From positions 1-64,000 of the forward strand of contig JAPOVQ010000003.1 of NCBI GenBank assembly GCA_026708035.1: a stretch of DNA of 64,000 bases, given 5' to 3'. The position numbers were made by a program, and so were the translations under genes. This document shows, in pieces, positions 51,814 through 60,807 of this stretch. Each line of letters starts with the position of its first letter. Within the stretch, counting starts at the first letter, position 1. The notes beneath the pieces are model-generated. The model made no database searches. It saw nothing but the letters and a program-made list of their open reading frames with translations, and was not told the DNA's origin. Source of the DNA: Chloroflexota bacterium. GTDB taxonomy: Bacteria > Chloroflexota > UBA11872.

Positions 51814-53229
51814 CTAGTAGGCCCCCCGCCCGCGCGCCACCACCCAGACGGTGCGGGCGAGGATGGAGATGTCCAGCAGCGGCGAGTAGTTCTGGATGTA
51901 GAACAGGTCGTATTCCACGTTTTCGACCAGCGGCAAATCGCCGCGGCCGTTGACCTGCCACCAGCCGGTGATTCCCGGGAGCACCGAGAGTCGCTGCCGC
52001 TGCCAGGATTCGTATTGGTCCACCACCCAGGGCAGCTCGGGCCGCGGGCCCACCAGGCTCATCTCGCCGCGCAGCACGTTCCAGAGCTGGGGCAGCTCAT
52101 CCAGGCTGGCGCGGCGCAGCACGCGACCGACTCTGGTGACCCGCATGTCGTTGGCCGGCTTGTAGATGTCTTCGAGCCGCTGGCCGCTCTGGCGGGCGGC
52201 CTCGATCTGGGCCTCGGCGTTCGCGACCATGGTGCGGAATTTGAACATCGTGAAGAGCCGGCCGTTCTCTCCCACGCGGCGCTGGGCAAAAATGACCGGA
52301 CGCCCGGTTTCGAGCCATACGGCCAGGGCGGAAAACGCCATCACCGGCGCCATCACCACCAGGGTCAAGAGCCCGAGCACCAGGTCGAACACGCGCTTGA
52401 CCACTCGATCGAAGCCGGTGATCTCCGGCGCACGCACGCTGATCATCGGGATGCCCCAGGTGTCCTCGGCCATGGTGCGACCCGGCATCAGGTCAAAGAC
52501 GTCGGGCACAACGCGGATGCGCACGTCGGCGCGCTCCAGCGCCAGCACGGACTCCCGCAGCCGGCTGTGGGCGTGTAACGGCAGCGCGATGATCACGTCG
52601 TCGGGCGCATGCCGCTCCACGAGCGCAGGCAACTCCTCCACGAGTCCCAGCACCGGACGCCCGTTCAGGATCGTGCCCTGCTTTTGCGCGTCGTCGTCGG
52701 CGAATCCCAGCACCTCGTAGCCCGACCAGGGCCGGTCGATGATGAGCCGGGACACGCGGTCGCCGACGGGACCGGCGCCGGCGATCAGCACCAGCCGCCG
52801 CGTCGCGGGCGAGAGATGCCGCGTGCGCAGCGCCAGGTTGAGCAGCCAGCGGAAGTTGATCAGGATCGCCAGGTTGAGCACCACGAAGTAGACGAAGAGC
52901 AACCGCGACAGGAACTCGACCTTGAGCACGAAGAAGGCCGCGAAGAGCGCGCCCGTGGCCAGCAGCACCGCGAAAGTGATCGCGCGCGCTTCCAGCACCA
53001 CGCGCATCACCCGCCGGTGGTCATAGACCCTGGCGAAGCGCAGGAAGAACGCCCAGGTGACCGCGACGATGACGTACTCGCGCGCGCCCAGCCAGTCCAG
53101 GTACTCGGCGGGGCCAAAGCCGAATGGCAGCGCGTGGCGCAGCGCGTCGGCCGCCAGCAGCGCCAGCATGGTCAACAGCACGTCGGCGATCGCGAGGAAT
53201 CCGCCGACGGCGCGAGTTCGACTTAGCAC
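51814..53229 (-). CDS. Initiating sugar-phosphate transferase (exopolysaccharide PHPT family)
   Basis: 471 residues. Four or five N-terminal membrane helices (about 12-30, 48-66, 85-103, 110-128) precede a CoA_binding_3-like Rossmann domain (about 143-255). The C-terminal bacterial sugar-transferase domain contains RVFDLVLGLLTLVVMAP, MFKFRTM, LDELPQLWNVLRGEMSLVGPRPE and PGITGWWQVNGR. It transfers a hexose-1-phosphate to undecaprenyl phosphate at the membrane and thus starts glycan units. It is the last gene of the minus-strand glycan block and may serve the transferases of both blocks. GTG start; the GT4 gene ends 1 base before it. Confidence 0.92.
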   Translation of the reverse strand: MLSRTRAVGGFLAIADVLLTMLALLAADALRHALPFGFGPAEYLDWLGAREYVIVAVTWAFFLRFARVYDHRRVMRVVLEARAITFAVLLATGALFAAFFVLKVEFLSRLLFVYFVVLNLAILINFRWLLNLALRTRHLSPATRRLVLIAGAGPVGDRVSRLIIDRPWSGYEVLGFADDDAQKQGTILNGRPVLGLVEELPALVERHAPDDVIIALPLHAHSRLRESVLALERADVRIRVVPDVFDLMPGRTMAEDTWGIPMISVRAPEITGFDRVVKRVFDLVLGLLTLVVMAPVMAFSALAVWLETGRPVIFAQRRVGENGRLFTMFKFRTMVANAEAQIEAARQSGQRLEDIYKPANDMRVTRVGRVLRRASLDELPQLWNVLRGEMSLVGPRPELPWVVDQYESWQRQRLSVLPGITGWWQVNGRGDLPLVENVEYDLFYIQNYSPLLDISILARTVWVVARGRGAY

Positions 53230-53230
53230 G

Positions 53231-54415
53231 TCAGTTTGTCTGCACGAGTTCGCGGTATACGGCTTCGGTGGCGCGGGCCATGCCGTGGCGATCCTGCCGC
53301 CGGCGCATGTCGCGCGCCGCCGCCTGCGTGATGGTGCGAGCCAACGCTGGCTCTGTCAACACGCGCAGGGCCGCGCCGCCAGCCGCGGCTCCGTCGCCGG
53401 CATCCACCAACAAACCCGTTTCCTCGTCGGTTATCAGATCGCTGGTGCCGATGGCTTGCGCGCCCACGACGGGCACGCCGGCCCACATGGCCTCCATGAC
53501 GGAATAGGGCACGCCCTCCCAGCGGGCCAGGTGCAGATAGACGTCCATGGCCGGCAGCAGCGTCCGGGCGTCGGGCACGAAGCCGGGACGAAGGGTGGCG
53601 TGCAAGAGGCCGAGGTCCGCCAAGCGCTGCTCGACCACCGTTTGCAGCTCGCCGCCGTTGATCCACAGCAGGCGCGTTTCCGGATGCGCCGCGTGAATCA
53701 CGCGGAACGCCTCGACGATGTCCATCGGGGCCTTCTGGGCGGTGAAGCGCGAGGTCGTGCCGACCACTGGCACATCGGGGGACAGACCAAGCCGCCGCCG
53801 CGCCTCGGGCTTGGACAGCGCCTCGAAGGGTTCGAACCCGTTGGGCACCAGCCGCACGCGCGCCGACCCCAGAAGCCTTGCGGCCTCGCGCTGCTCGCCG
53901 TCGGAAAGCGCGATCACGCGATCGGTCATCGAACCCAAGAACTTCTCGAGCCCGCGCGCCATGGCGCGACCGACCCCGCCGGCGAAGTTCAGGTAGTAGA
54001 AGCCGTGCGGGGTATGCACGGTGCGGACGCGGCGCCACCGCGCGGCGAGCCGTCCGGTGATTCCAGCCTTGGTGCTATGGGTGTGGACGACGTCGTAGCC
54101 GCCCTTGCGGATCAGCCGCGCCAGACGAACGATGGTCGTGGCGTCGTCCCACGGGTTGAGCGCGCGCAGCATCGGGATCTCCCGCACGGTGACGCCCGCC
54201 TCGCGCAGGTCGCCGGCGAAGGACGTGTCGCCGTGTGCTTCGGATCGCACTGGGGGGCACGCCACTTCTACCGCCACGACGGCCGGATCGAGCGACGTGG
54301 TCAGGTCGAACAGATGCCGCTTCGTGCCGCCGATGGTCGCCTCCATCACCTGGAGGACGCGCAGCGGGCGGTTCGGTGGCGTCAGTGTCGCCCCAGCACC
54401 GATTCGCGCAGCCAC
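53231..54415 (-). CDS. GT4 family glycosyltransferase
   Basis: 394 residues, GTG start overlapping the epimerase gene by 34 bases. The N-terminus LRVLQVMEATIGGTKRHLFDL is the classical acceptor loop, VVHTHSTKAGITGRLAA and HTPHGFYY follow, and the donor domain has GTTSRFTAQKAPMDIVEAF and EGVPYSVMEAMWAGVPVVGAQAIG. The HSTKAG/HGFYY patterns occur in GT4 enzymes that act early on undecaprenyl-linked sugars. Sits between the initiating transferase and the epimerase. Confidence 0.9.
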   Translation of the reverse strand: MAARIGAGATLTPPNRPLRVLQVMEATIGGTKRHLFDLTTSLDPAVVAVEVACPPVRSEAHGDTSFAGDLREAGVTVREIPMLRALNPWDDATTIVRLARLIRKGGYDVVHTHSTKAGITGRLAARWRRVRTVHTPHGFYYLNFAGGVGRAMARGLEKFLGSMTDRVIALSDGEQREAARLLGSARVRLVPNGFEPFEALSKPEARRRLGLSPDVPVVGTTSRFTAQKAPMDIVEAFRVIHAAHPETRLLWINGGELQTVVEQRLADLGLLHATLRPGFVPDARTLLPAMDVYLHLARWEGVPYSVMEAMWAGVPVVGAQAIGTSDLITDEETGLLVDAGDGAAAGGAALRVLTEPALARTITQAAARDMRRRQDRHGMARATEAVYRELVQTN

Positions 54416-55350
54416 GCGTACTCGGCCTCGAGTCCCTGGCGCACGGTGGTGGTGGGATTGAAGTCCAACTCACGCCGGGCCTTGCCGATATCGGCCTGGC
54501 TGTGGAGCTGATCCGCCGGATTGGCGTCGGTGTAGATCAGCTCCGCCGGTCGGCCGACGACGTACTCCATTTCCTGCACGAACTCGTTCACGGACACCGT
54601 CGGGCCGCTGCCGATGTTGTAAATCTCGCCGATCGGCAGCACGTCCAGCACCCGGGCCTGCGCCTCCACGGCGTCCATCACGTACGTCAGCTCGCGCGTC
54701 TGCTCGCCGTCGCCGTAGATCGTGATCGGGCGGCCTTCGGCGATGGCCTTGAGGCCGATGTGCGCCAGCATGTCGGGTCGCTGGCGGGGGCCGAAGAGCG
54801 TGTAGTACCGCAGGATCACGACCGGAAGGCCGAAGAGCTGGCGGAACCCATTGAGCACGTGCTCGTCCATCAGCTTGGACATGGCGTAGAACGCGCGGGG
54901 GTTCAGGTCGTGATCCTCGGGCGTCGGCAGCTTCGGATTGAAGCCGTAAATCGACGACGTGGACGCAAAGCTGAACAGCTCGACGCCGGATGCCAGGGCC
55001 GCCTCCGCCAGCCGCTGCGTCGAGAGGCAGTTGTCGCGCATGTAGCGGCCGTAGTTGAACGCGGTCCACCCCTCGCGCACGCCGGCGCGCGCCGCGAGAT
55101 GGAAGATGAATTGCGCCCGATCGGTCAGGGGCCGGAGGTCCAGGTCCATCAGGTGACCCTCGACCGTTTCGTATTCCGGGTGCGCCAGCAGCCGGCGCTC
55201 GTTGTCTCGCTTCTGCCGGATGTCGTAGGAGTCGGTGAACCCGTCCAGCCCGATCACGCGGTGACCTTCGGTGAGCAAGCGCTCGGCGAGGTGGGAGCCG
55301 ATGAAGCCGCAGGCTCCGGTCACGAGGCTGGTTGGGCGGTTACTGGACAT
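54382..55350 (-). CDS. NAD-dependent nucleotide-sugar epimerase/dehydratase
   Basis: 322 residues, extended SDR family. The NAD-binding motif GACGFIGSHL is at the N-terminus, FHLAARAGVREGW follows, and the catalytic YAMSK pair with the upstream STSSIYG serine/threonine is intact. LRYYTLFGPRQRPDM and the C-terminal GEIYNIGSGPTVSV match UDP-glucuronate/galactose epimerase-like enzymes. It would supply an epimerised nucleotide sugar to the neighbouring transferases. Precedes the GT4 gene with a 34-base overlap. Confidence 0.9.
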   Translation of the reverse strand: MSSNRPTSLVTGACGFIGSHLAERLLTEGHRVIGLDGFTDSYDIRQKRDNERRLLAHPEYETVEGHLMDLDLRPLTDRAQFIFHLAARAGVREGWTAFNYGRYMRDNCLSTQRLAEAALASGVELFSFASTSSIYGFNPKLPTPEDHDLNPRAFYAMSKLMDEHVLNGFRQLFGLPVVILRYYTLFGPRQRPDMLAHIGLKAIAEGRPITIYGDGEQTRELTYVMDAVEAQARVLDVLPIGEIYNIGSGPTVSVNEFVQEMEYVVGRPAELIYTDANPADQLHSQADIGKARRELDFNPTTTVRQGLEAEYAWLRESVLGRH

Positions 55351-55427
55351 TCAGGGTCTTCACGTCAAGGTGGCGCGCCCCACGCGCGCCTACCCGGAAG
55401 TATATCGGCGCGGTGGGTAAGGCCATT

Positions 55428-56558
55428 TCAGACGCGCGCACTCAACGCCTCGTCGTAGACGGCCCGGGTGGCGGCGCGCATGCGATCCAGGTCGAACGTG
55501 TCGCGAGCCCGCCGCGCCGCGGCCTCGCCCATGCGTTCGCGGTCGGCGTCATCTTTGAGCAGGCGCGCCAGCGCATCGGCGATTCCAAACATGTTGCCCG
55601 CCGGGACCAGGATGCCGGTCTCACCGTCGCTCACCACCTCGGGCACGCCGCCCACGGCCGTCGCCACGACGGGCCGGCCGGCGGCCATCGCCTCCAGCAG
55701 CGCGAGGCCGAACCCTTCCCAATCCGACGCCAGCGCGACGATGTCACAGGCGGCCAGCAATCTGGGCATATCGGTCCGGACTCCCAGCCAGCGAATAGCG
55801 CCGTGGGCGTCAGTGAGATCGGCGAGGGCGTGGAGGTCGCGCTCGTAGGCTTCCGACCCAAGCTGCCGTCCGCCCGCCAGCAACAGCACGGCGTCCGGCA
55901 GCTCCCGGTGCACGCGCTCAAGGGCGCGCAGCAGCATGCCATGGTTCTTCTGCGGATCGAGACGCGCCGGGCACAGCACGACTTTGGCGCTCGCTTCGAT
56001 GCCAAGGTCGGACCGAGCGGCCGCTCGGTCCAGCTCCGCAAACGGCGCCGCGTCGATGCCGTAGAGCACCACCCGGGTCTTCTCAGGCGGTGCGCCGCCC
56101 GTGGTCACGGCCCACTCGCGCACCGCGTCCGAGATGCCGATGGTGAGGTCCGGCAACCGCGCGGTGCGCCGATGGAGCCAGTGCCAGACCGGGTGCTCCA
56201 GCCGGGCCTCAAGGTTGTGCTTGGTCGCGACCAGCCCGCGGACCCGCGCCACGCGGGCCGCCAGCGCCCCGTACATATCGGCGCGCAGCAGATGCGTATG
56301 CACCACGTCGTAGCGGCCGCGCACGATGGCCGCGGTGAGCTGGGGCAGCCGCGTCCAGCCCCAAGGTCCGGCCATGGGGACGTGGCGTACACGGCCGGCC
56401 AAACGTTGGGCGTCCGGGCGAAGGTCGTGGTCGCGGAAGTAGATCACGTCTTGCTGCACGCCGTCCTCGGGCTGCGCGAGCAGTTGGAGCAAGTGGCCCT
56501 GCGCTCCGCCAACGGCGAGCGACGAGATGACGTGGACGATCCGGCGCGGGGCCGTCAT
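55428..56558 (-). CDS. GT4 family glycosyltransferase
   Basis: 376 residues from the ATG at 56558, which overlaps the stop of the upstream GT4 gene by 4 bases (ATGA); a much longer in-frame reading is a shadow of that gene. IVHVISSLAVGGAQGHLLQL is the acceptor loop, VVHTHLLRADMYGALAA and VLCPARLDPQKNHGMLLRAL follow, and DWEGFGLALLEAMAAGRPVVATAVGGVPEVV carries the catalytic glutamates. This is the most canonical GT4 in the block. Confidence 0.92.
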   Translation of the reverse strand: MTAPRRIVHVISSLAVGGAQGHLLQLLAQPEDGVQQDVIYFRDHDLRPDAQRLAGRVRHVPMAGPWGWTRLPQLTAAIVRGRYDVVHTHLLRADMYGALAARVARVRGLVATKHNLEARLEHPVWHWLHRRTARLPDLTIGISDAVREWAVTTGGAPPEKTRVVLYGIDAAPFAELDRAAARSDLGIEASAKVVLCPARLDPQKNHGMLLRALERVHRELPDAVLLLAGGRQLGSEAYERDLHALADLTDAHGAIRWLGVRTDMPRLLAACDIVALASDWEGFGLALLEAMAAGRPVVATAVGGVPEVVSDGETGILVPAGNMFGIADALARLLKDDADRERMGEAAARRARDTFDLDRMRAATRAVYDEALSARV

Positions 56559-57772
56559 GCGGCGGCGATCAGCGCCTCGTAGCGCGCCAGCGTCCGCTCC
56601 ACCTGGCGGTCCAGGGTGAACCACTGCGCCACGCGCTGCCGGCCCGCCTCGCCAAGCTTGCGGGCGAACGCCGGGTCCTCGACGATGAGCGAGAGACGGT
56701 CGGCCAGGCCCATGGTGTCGTCGGGGTGCACCGCGAATCCCGTCTCGCCGTCGGGGACGATCTCCGGTCCGGCGCCGAGCGTCGACGCGATCACCGGCGT
56801 GCCGGCGGCCATGGACTCGATCAGCGTCAGGTTGAACGGGTCGGGATAGGTCGACGGCGCCAGCGTGACGCCGGCGGCGTGGTAGGCATCCCGCAGCGTG
56901 TCGGCATGCAGCCAGCCGGGCAATACCAGCCGGTCGCCCACGCCCAGCTCCTGCGCCATTTGGCGCAGCTTGGGCGCATAGCGCGGGTTGTCCCCGGCGA
57001 TGACCAGCCGCGCCTCGGGATTTCGCGTTTTCGCCAGGGCGTGCAGCGCGGCTTCGGCGCCTTTTTCGCGGCTCACGCGAGCGGCCAGCAGCGCGAAGGG
57101 CGCGTCGTCCAGGCCAAGCTTCGCCCGAAACCGCGTGCCGTCGCCCTGCGCCCACCACTCGGCGTCGACGCCGTTGTGCATCACCTCGGCCCCGCCGTAG
57201 CCGTTGGCTCGCAGCGCGGTCTGCAAGGCGCGGCTGATGACGAAGATGTGAGACACGTGCGCCGACATCTGTCGCTGGATGGCCGTGTTGCGCGCCGGGT
57301 TCCAGCGGAAGCGCTGGCACTTGGCGCAGTTGAACCACCGCTGGCGAAAGTCCACCTCGCCCCCACTGCAGATGAACTTGATGCAGCAAAACAGCAGGAA
57401 GTCGTGCGCGGTGTAGGCCACCGGAGCGCCCGTGGCGGCCGCCGCCTCCAGCGACGCGAACGACAGGTGCTGGTGCACGTTGTGCGCGTGCACCACGTCG
57501 GGCCCGAAGTCCGCCAGCGCGCGGCGTACGCCGCCCAGGACCACCGGATTCATCATGGCCACCGTGTTCCGGAAGCGCTCCGGATAGCTCGACTGCAATC
57601 GCCGCACCTGCACCGGGCCGTCCGTCGTTTCGGTGGCCGCGTCGGGCCAGGTGGTCACCACCAGCACGTCGTGGCCGCGCGCCGCGAATGCGCGCGCCAG
57701 GCGCTGCGCCACAACACCCGCCCCGCCTCGGTTCGCGGGGGGATAGGTATCAGCCAGCAGGGCGATGCGCAT
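56555..57772 (-). CDS. GT4 family glycosyltransferase with a cysteine-rich central segment
   Basis: 405 residues. The N-terminus RIALLADTYPPANRGGAGVVAQRL carries the glycine-rich loop. The middle has LLFCCIKFICSGGEVDF and NCAKCQRF, a cluster of cysteines also found in a subgroup of GT4 enzymes and possibly a small metal-binding site. The donor domain shows LAARVSREKGAEAALHAL, LPGWLHADTLRDAY and ATLGAGPEIVPDGETGF. It is the first gene of the minus-strand glycan block, transcribed away from a strong inverted repeat. Confidence 0.88.
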   Translation of the reverse strand: MRIALLADTYPPANRGGAGVVAQRLARAFAARGHDVLVVTTWPDAATETTDGPVQVRRLQSSYPERFRNTVAMMNPVVLGGVRRALADFGPDVVHAHNVHQHLSFASLEAAAATGAPVAYTAHDFLLFCCIKFICSGGEVDFRQRWFNCAKCQRFRWNPARNTAIQRQMSAHVSHIFVISRALQTALRANGYGGAEVMHNGVDAEWWAQGDGTRFRAKLGLDDAPFALLAARVSREKGAEAALHALAKTRNPEARLVIAGDNPRYAPKLRQMAQELGVGDRLVLPGWLHADTLRDAYHAAGVTLAPSTYPDPFNLTLIESMAAGTPVIASTLGAGPEIVPDGETGFAVHPDDTMGLADRLSLIVEDPAFARKLGEAGRQRVAQWFTLDRQVERTLARYEALIAAA

Positions 57773-57844
57773 GGGCGCCTTCCGAATGCGAGTGCTTGAT
57801 TCTATGGAACTCCTATACGAGCGAAGTTTCGTGGCCTACATGAA

Positions 57845-57896
57845 CCACAATCCGTTCGGTCACCCCTTTGACAAGCTCAGGGCGAACGGATTGTGG
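57845..57896. repeat. 14-bp perfect inverted repeat with intergenic-repeat loop
   Basis: CCACAATCCGTTCG and CGAACGGATTGTGG are separated by 24 bases that include CCTTTGACAAGCTCAGGG. It lies between the GT4 gene and the DUF5069 gene on the minus strand. It could act as a transcription terminator for the upstream penicillin-acylase operon or as a dispersed repeat; the run of A residues after the right arm (57897-57900) is too short to decide. Confidence 0.7.
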
Positions 57897-57940
57897 AAAA
57901 CCGCTCGGCCATCTGCTGACCTTTTGCGGTCAGCCGGTCG

Positions 57941-58396
57941 CTACTTGTACGGACGTCCGCCCTGGGGCACGTCGCGACCTTCGTCGAGGTCCAGGCGGTC
58001 GAAGTGACGGGTGATGTCCGTGCGGTGCGCCTGTCCGCAGTCCGCCAGGAATTCCCGGAACTCGGCCCACGTCCAGCGATCGTTTTCGTCCTCGGGCGTG
58101 GCGGCCCACGACTTTCGGTTGAATTCCTCGATCTCGTCAGGCGTGCGCGGCGTCATGCGCTCGGCCACCCAGGCCCACACGTCCTGGTCGCTCGGGCGGT
58201 CGCGCAGCGATTCAATGAAGTCGTCGGCCGAGACGCCGAGGAACTCGAACAAGCGCTCCGATCGTCCGGTCCGGGCCACGTACTCGCCCAACGTTCCCGC
58301 CAGATCCGCCCGCCCCTTGTCGATGCTGCGCGGCAGAAACACGATTCCGCCGAGCTTTTCGTAAGGGCTGCGCGGCACCTCGTGCGTCAGGTCCAT
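57941..58396 (-). CDS. DUF5069 domain protein
   Basis: 151 residues from the ATG at 58396, preceded by GGAG at normal spacing. The opening DLTHEVPRSPYEKLGGIVFLPRSIDKGRADLAG is the signature of DUF5069, followed by FEFLGVSADDF and DVWAWV. The family is widespread in Chloroflexota and proteobacteria; its function is unknown, and a small helix-rich soluble fold is expected. It lies 4 bases after the penicillin-acylase homologue stop, so the pair is one transcription unit. Confidence 0.82.
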   Translation of the reverse strand: MDLTHEVPRSPYEKLGGIVFLPRSIDKGRADLAGTLGEYVARTGRSERLFEFLGVSADDFIESLRDRPSDQDVWAWVAERMTPRTPDEIEEFNRKSWAATPEDENDRWTWAEFREFLADCGQAHRTDITRHFDRLDLDEGRDVPQGGRPYK

Positions 58397-58400
58397 TGCG

Positions 58401-60803
58401 TCACTCCTCTGGCTGCAACGTGCGCGTGTGTCCGATCGTTGCGCGCACGGCGTCGCGTTCCAAGGGCACCTGGCGGTAGCGGCCCGCCAGCCAGTCGCCG
58501 AACTGGTCCGCATAGTGCGGACTGCCCGGCTGTCCCGACGGTCCCGCCGCGTCCAGCGACCACAGGCAGGCCGGCGACTCGGCCACGTCCACGATCAGTC
58601 GATAGTTGGCGCCGCCAGTCGATTCGAATTCCGGCGACGACCCCGTGTTGCACACGACGAAGCCGTTGCCGCTCGAGGGCTCGCCGCCGCGATCGAACAG
58701 GCGCCCCAGGTCGCCGCAGTCCGTCAGCAGGTGGGGCAGCCACACCTTGTGCAGCCCGCCCCAGCTCCAGGCAGACATGTCGTCGCCGAGCCGCTCGGTG
58801 AGCAGGTCCAAGGCGCGAGCCATCGCCGACCGCGCCGCCGCGTCGCGCGCTTCGGCAGAGACAAACCAACCCGCCGCGTCCTCGCCCAGCAGGCGCAGCG
58901 ACAACGCGCCGATGCCTCCCGCCACGAAGGCCGCCGGATCGCCGACGGCCAGCGCCGAGGCGTCCGCCGAGAAGCGTTCCGAGGCCACCGCTTCGTCCCA
59001 TTGCTGATGAAAGGCCTCGAAAATCGCCGCTCCGGCGCTGTCGGCGTCCATGCGGCAGTCCCAGGCGCGCAGCGCCGCGGCGGCCGCCTGCAGCCGCGCG
59101 TCGCCGCCGTCCAGGATGCGAGTCAGCGCGTCGACCGCGTTCACCGCCCGCAGCGACAGCGGGTCATATTGCATCGCGGCCACTTCCTCGCGGGTGTGAG
59201 CCTGGCGCGACTCGATCATTTCCCGGATGCGCCGTGCCCGGTAGCCGCTGGGAGACGTGTTGGCCAGCGGATGCGGGTAGTCCGACGGCGCCGGCAGGTT
59301 GTTGGCTGTTGCCACCCAACCGCGCTCGGGATTGCGCACGCTGGGCATGCCCTCGAACGGCGTCATTCCCGTCCAGGCGTCGGCGGGGTCCCAGCCGCGG
59401 CGATAGCCGCGCTCAACCCGCGAGCGCAGCGGCACCTGGCCCGTCGCCCGGTAGCCGAAGCCGCCGTCCACGTCCGCGAGCACCATGCTCAGCGTCGGCG
59501 ACACCCAGCCCCGCAGCGCGTCCTCGAGCTCGGCGCAGGATCCGGCCAGGTTCCACTCCAGCAACGCCGTCGGCCAGGCGCAGGGCAGCGCCCCGGCCCA
59601 GCGCAGCGACACCGGCCCCGTGCCCTGCGCGAATCCCGGCAGGATGTCATCCACGATCGGGCCGTTGCGCGAGGACCGGATCGTTTCCTCGCGCACGCCC
59701 TCGCCGCGCACGCTGATGGCTTCCACCCGCTCGCGCGCCGGCTCCCAATTTCCGTCGTAGAGGAACGCGCCAGGATGCGCCGGGTCGGTGCGTTCCTGGT
59801 AGAGGTCGCGCTGCGAGCTGATGTTGTTGGTGATGCCCCAGGCAACGCGGAGGTTGCGACCGAAGATGATCCCCGGCGCCCCGGCATAGCCGGAGCCCGC
59901 GACGTTGTAGCGCCCGCCAACAAGGTGGACCTGGTACCAGCAGCACGGCGACCCAAAGGCGATGTGCGGATCGCTGGCCACCACTCCTCCGCCGGACGCG
60001 CTGCGGCTCGGGCCGATCACCCAGTTATTGCTGCCGGTGCAGTCGTCGACCCCGCCCAACTGCGGCTCCAAGGGGTCTGTCCCGCTGCCGGCGCTTGGGT
60101 ACTCCCCGGGATGCATAATCGTCTCGTCGATCGCCTCGGCGGTCATGAAGTTGCGGTACAGCGGACCGTCGCCCAGGACACGCCGCGCCACCTCGGGAAT
60201 GGCAATGACCGGAAACCGCCCCGTGAGATACCAGCGAAACTCGCCCAGCAGCGCGATGGAGTCGAGCGGCCGCCACGGTTCCGGCCGGTAGTCCAGCAGG
60301 TCGAACTCGATGGGCAGCCGGTCGCGGCACTCCTCGATGACTGCGTTCACGCCCGCCGCGAAGGCCTCATAGCGCTCGGCCGTCTCGGCGGGCAGCCGCG
60401 CCGTTTCTTCCTCGGCGATTCGATGCAGCCCCACCGTGCGCACGAGCAGGTCGTAGTCGAACGCCTCGGCGCCGAGAATCTCCGCCAGCCGCCCCTGCGC
60501 CCGCCGCCGCAGATAGTCCATCTGGAACAGCCGGTCCTGCGCCATCGCGTAGCCGTAGCCCACGAAGAGGTCGGTTTCATCCTCGGCAAAGACGTGCGCC
60601 AGGCCGCTCGTGTCTCGGTGAATCTCCACCGCCGCGCCGACGGGACCCGACCTCTGCCCATCGGCCGGCGCCAGCCGGCTCTCGAGCTCCTGGTTCCACC
60701 AAGCGTCGAACTCGGCGTCGCTCAGCCCGGCGGCAGCGCGCACGGCGTCAAACGGCTCGCCGCGGCCCAATTGGTGCAGGATCCGGCGCGAGTCGATGGC
60801 CAT
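58401..60803 (-). CDS. Penicillin acylase family N-terminal nucleophile hydrolase, no signal peptide
   Basis: 800 residues from the ATG at 60803. The auto-cleavage site and nucleophile is S268 in CTGSNNWVIGP, so residues 1-267 would be the alpha chain and 268-800 the beta chain. SRNGPIVDDILPG, NNLPAPSDYP and GSPHYADQFGDWLAGRY are the expected beta-chain segments. The enzymes hydrolyse amides such as acyl-homoserine lactones, beta-lactams or fatty acyl amides. Most are secreted, but this one begins with a polar 50-residue helix-rich extension (PFDAVRAAAGLSDAEFDAWW) instead of a signal peptide. The substrate is unknown. Confidence 0.88.
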   Translation of the reverse strand: MAIDSRRILHQLGRGEPFDAVRAAAGLSDAEFDAWWNQELESRLAPADGQRSGPVGAAVEIHRDTSGLAHVFAEDETDLFVGYGYAMAQDRLFQMDYLRRRAQGRLAEILGAEAFDYDLLVRTVGLHRIAEEETARLPAETAERYEAFAAGVNAVIEECRDRLPIEFDLLDYRPEPWRPLDSIALLGEFRWYLTGRFPVIAIPEVARRVLGDGPLYRNFMTAEAIDETIMHPGEYPSAGSGTDPLEPQLGGVDDCTGSNNWVIGPSRSASGGGVVASDPHIAFGSPCCWYQVHLVGGRYNVAGSGYAGAPGIIFGRNLRVAWGITNNISSQRDLYQERTDPAHPGAFLYDGNWEPARERVEAISVRGEGVREETIRSSRNGPIVDDILPGFAQGTGPVSLRWAGALPCAWPTALLEWNLAGSCAELEDALRGWVSPTLSMVLADVDGGFGYRATGQVPLRSRVERGYRRGWDPADAWTGMTPFEGMPSVRNPERGWVATANNLPAPSDYPHPLANTSPSGYRARRIREMIESRQAHTREEVAAMQYDPLSLRAVNAVDALTRILDGGDARLQAAAAALRAWDCRMDADSAGAAIFEAFHQQWDEAVASERFSADASALAVGDPAAFVAGGIGALSLRLLGEDAAGWFVSAEARDAAARSAMARALDLLTERLGDDMSAWSWGGLHKVWLPHLLTDCGDLGRLFDRGGEPSSGNGFVVCNTGSSPEFESTGGANYRLIVDVAESPACLWSLDAAGPSGQPGSPHYADQFGDWLAGRYRQVPLERDAVRATIGHTRTLQPEE

Positions 60804-60807
60804 GGCT

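Noticed and set aside
55428-57389. 653-residue reading of the GT4 gene at 55.4 kb
   Set aside because: The first 277 residues lie antisense-shifted over the upstream GT4 gene; the ATG at 56558, overlapping the upstream stop by 4 bases, gives a normal 376-residue protein.
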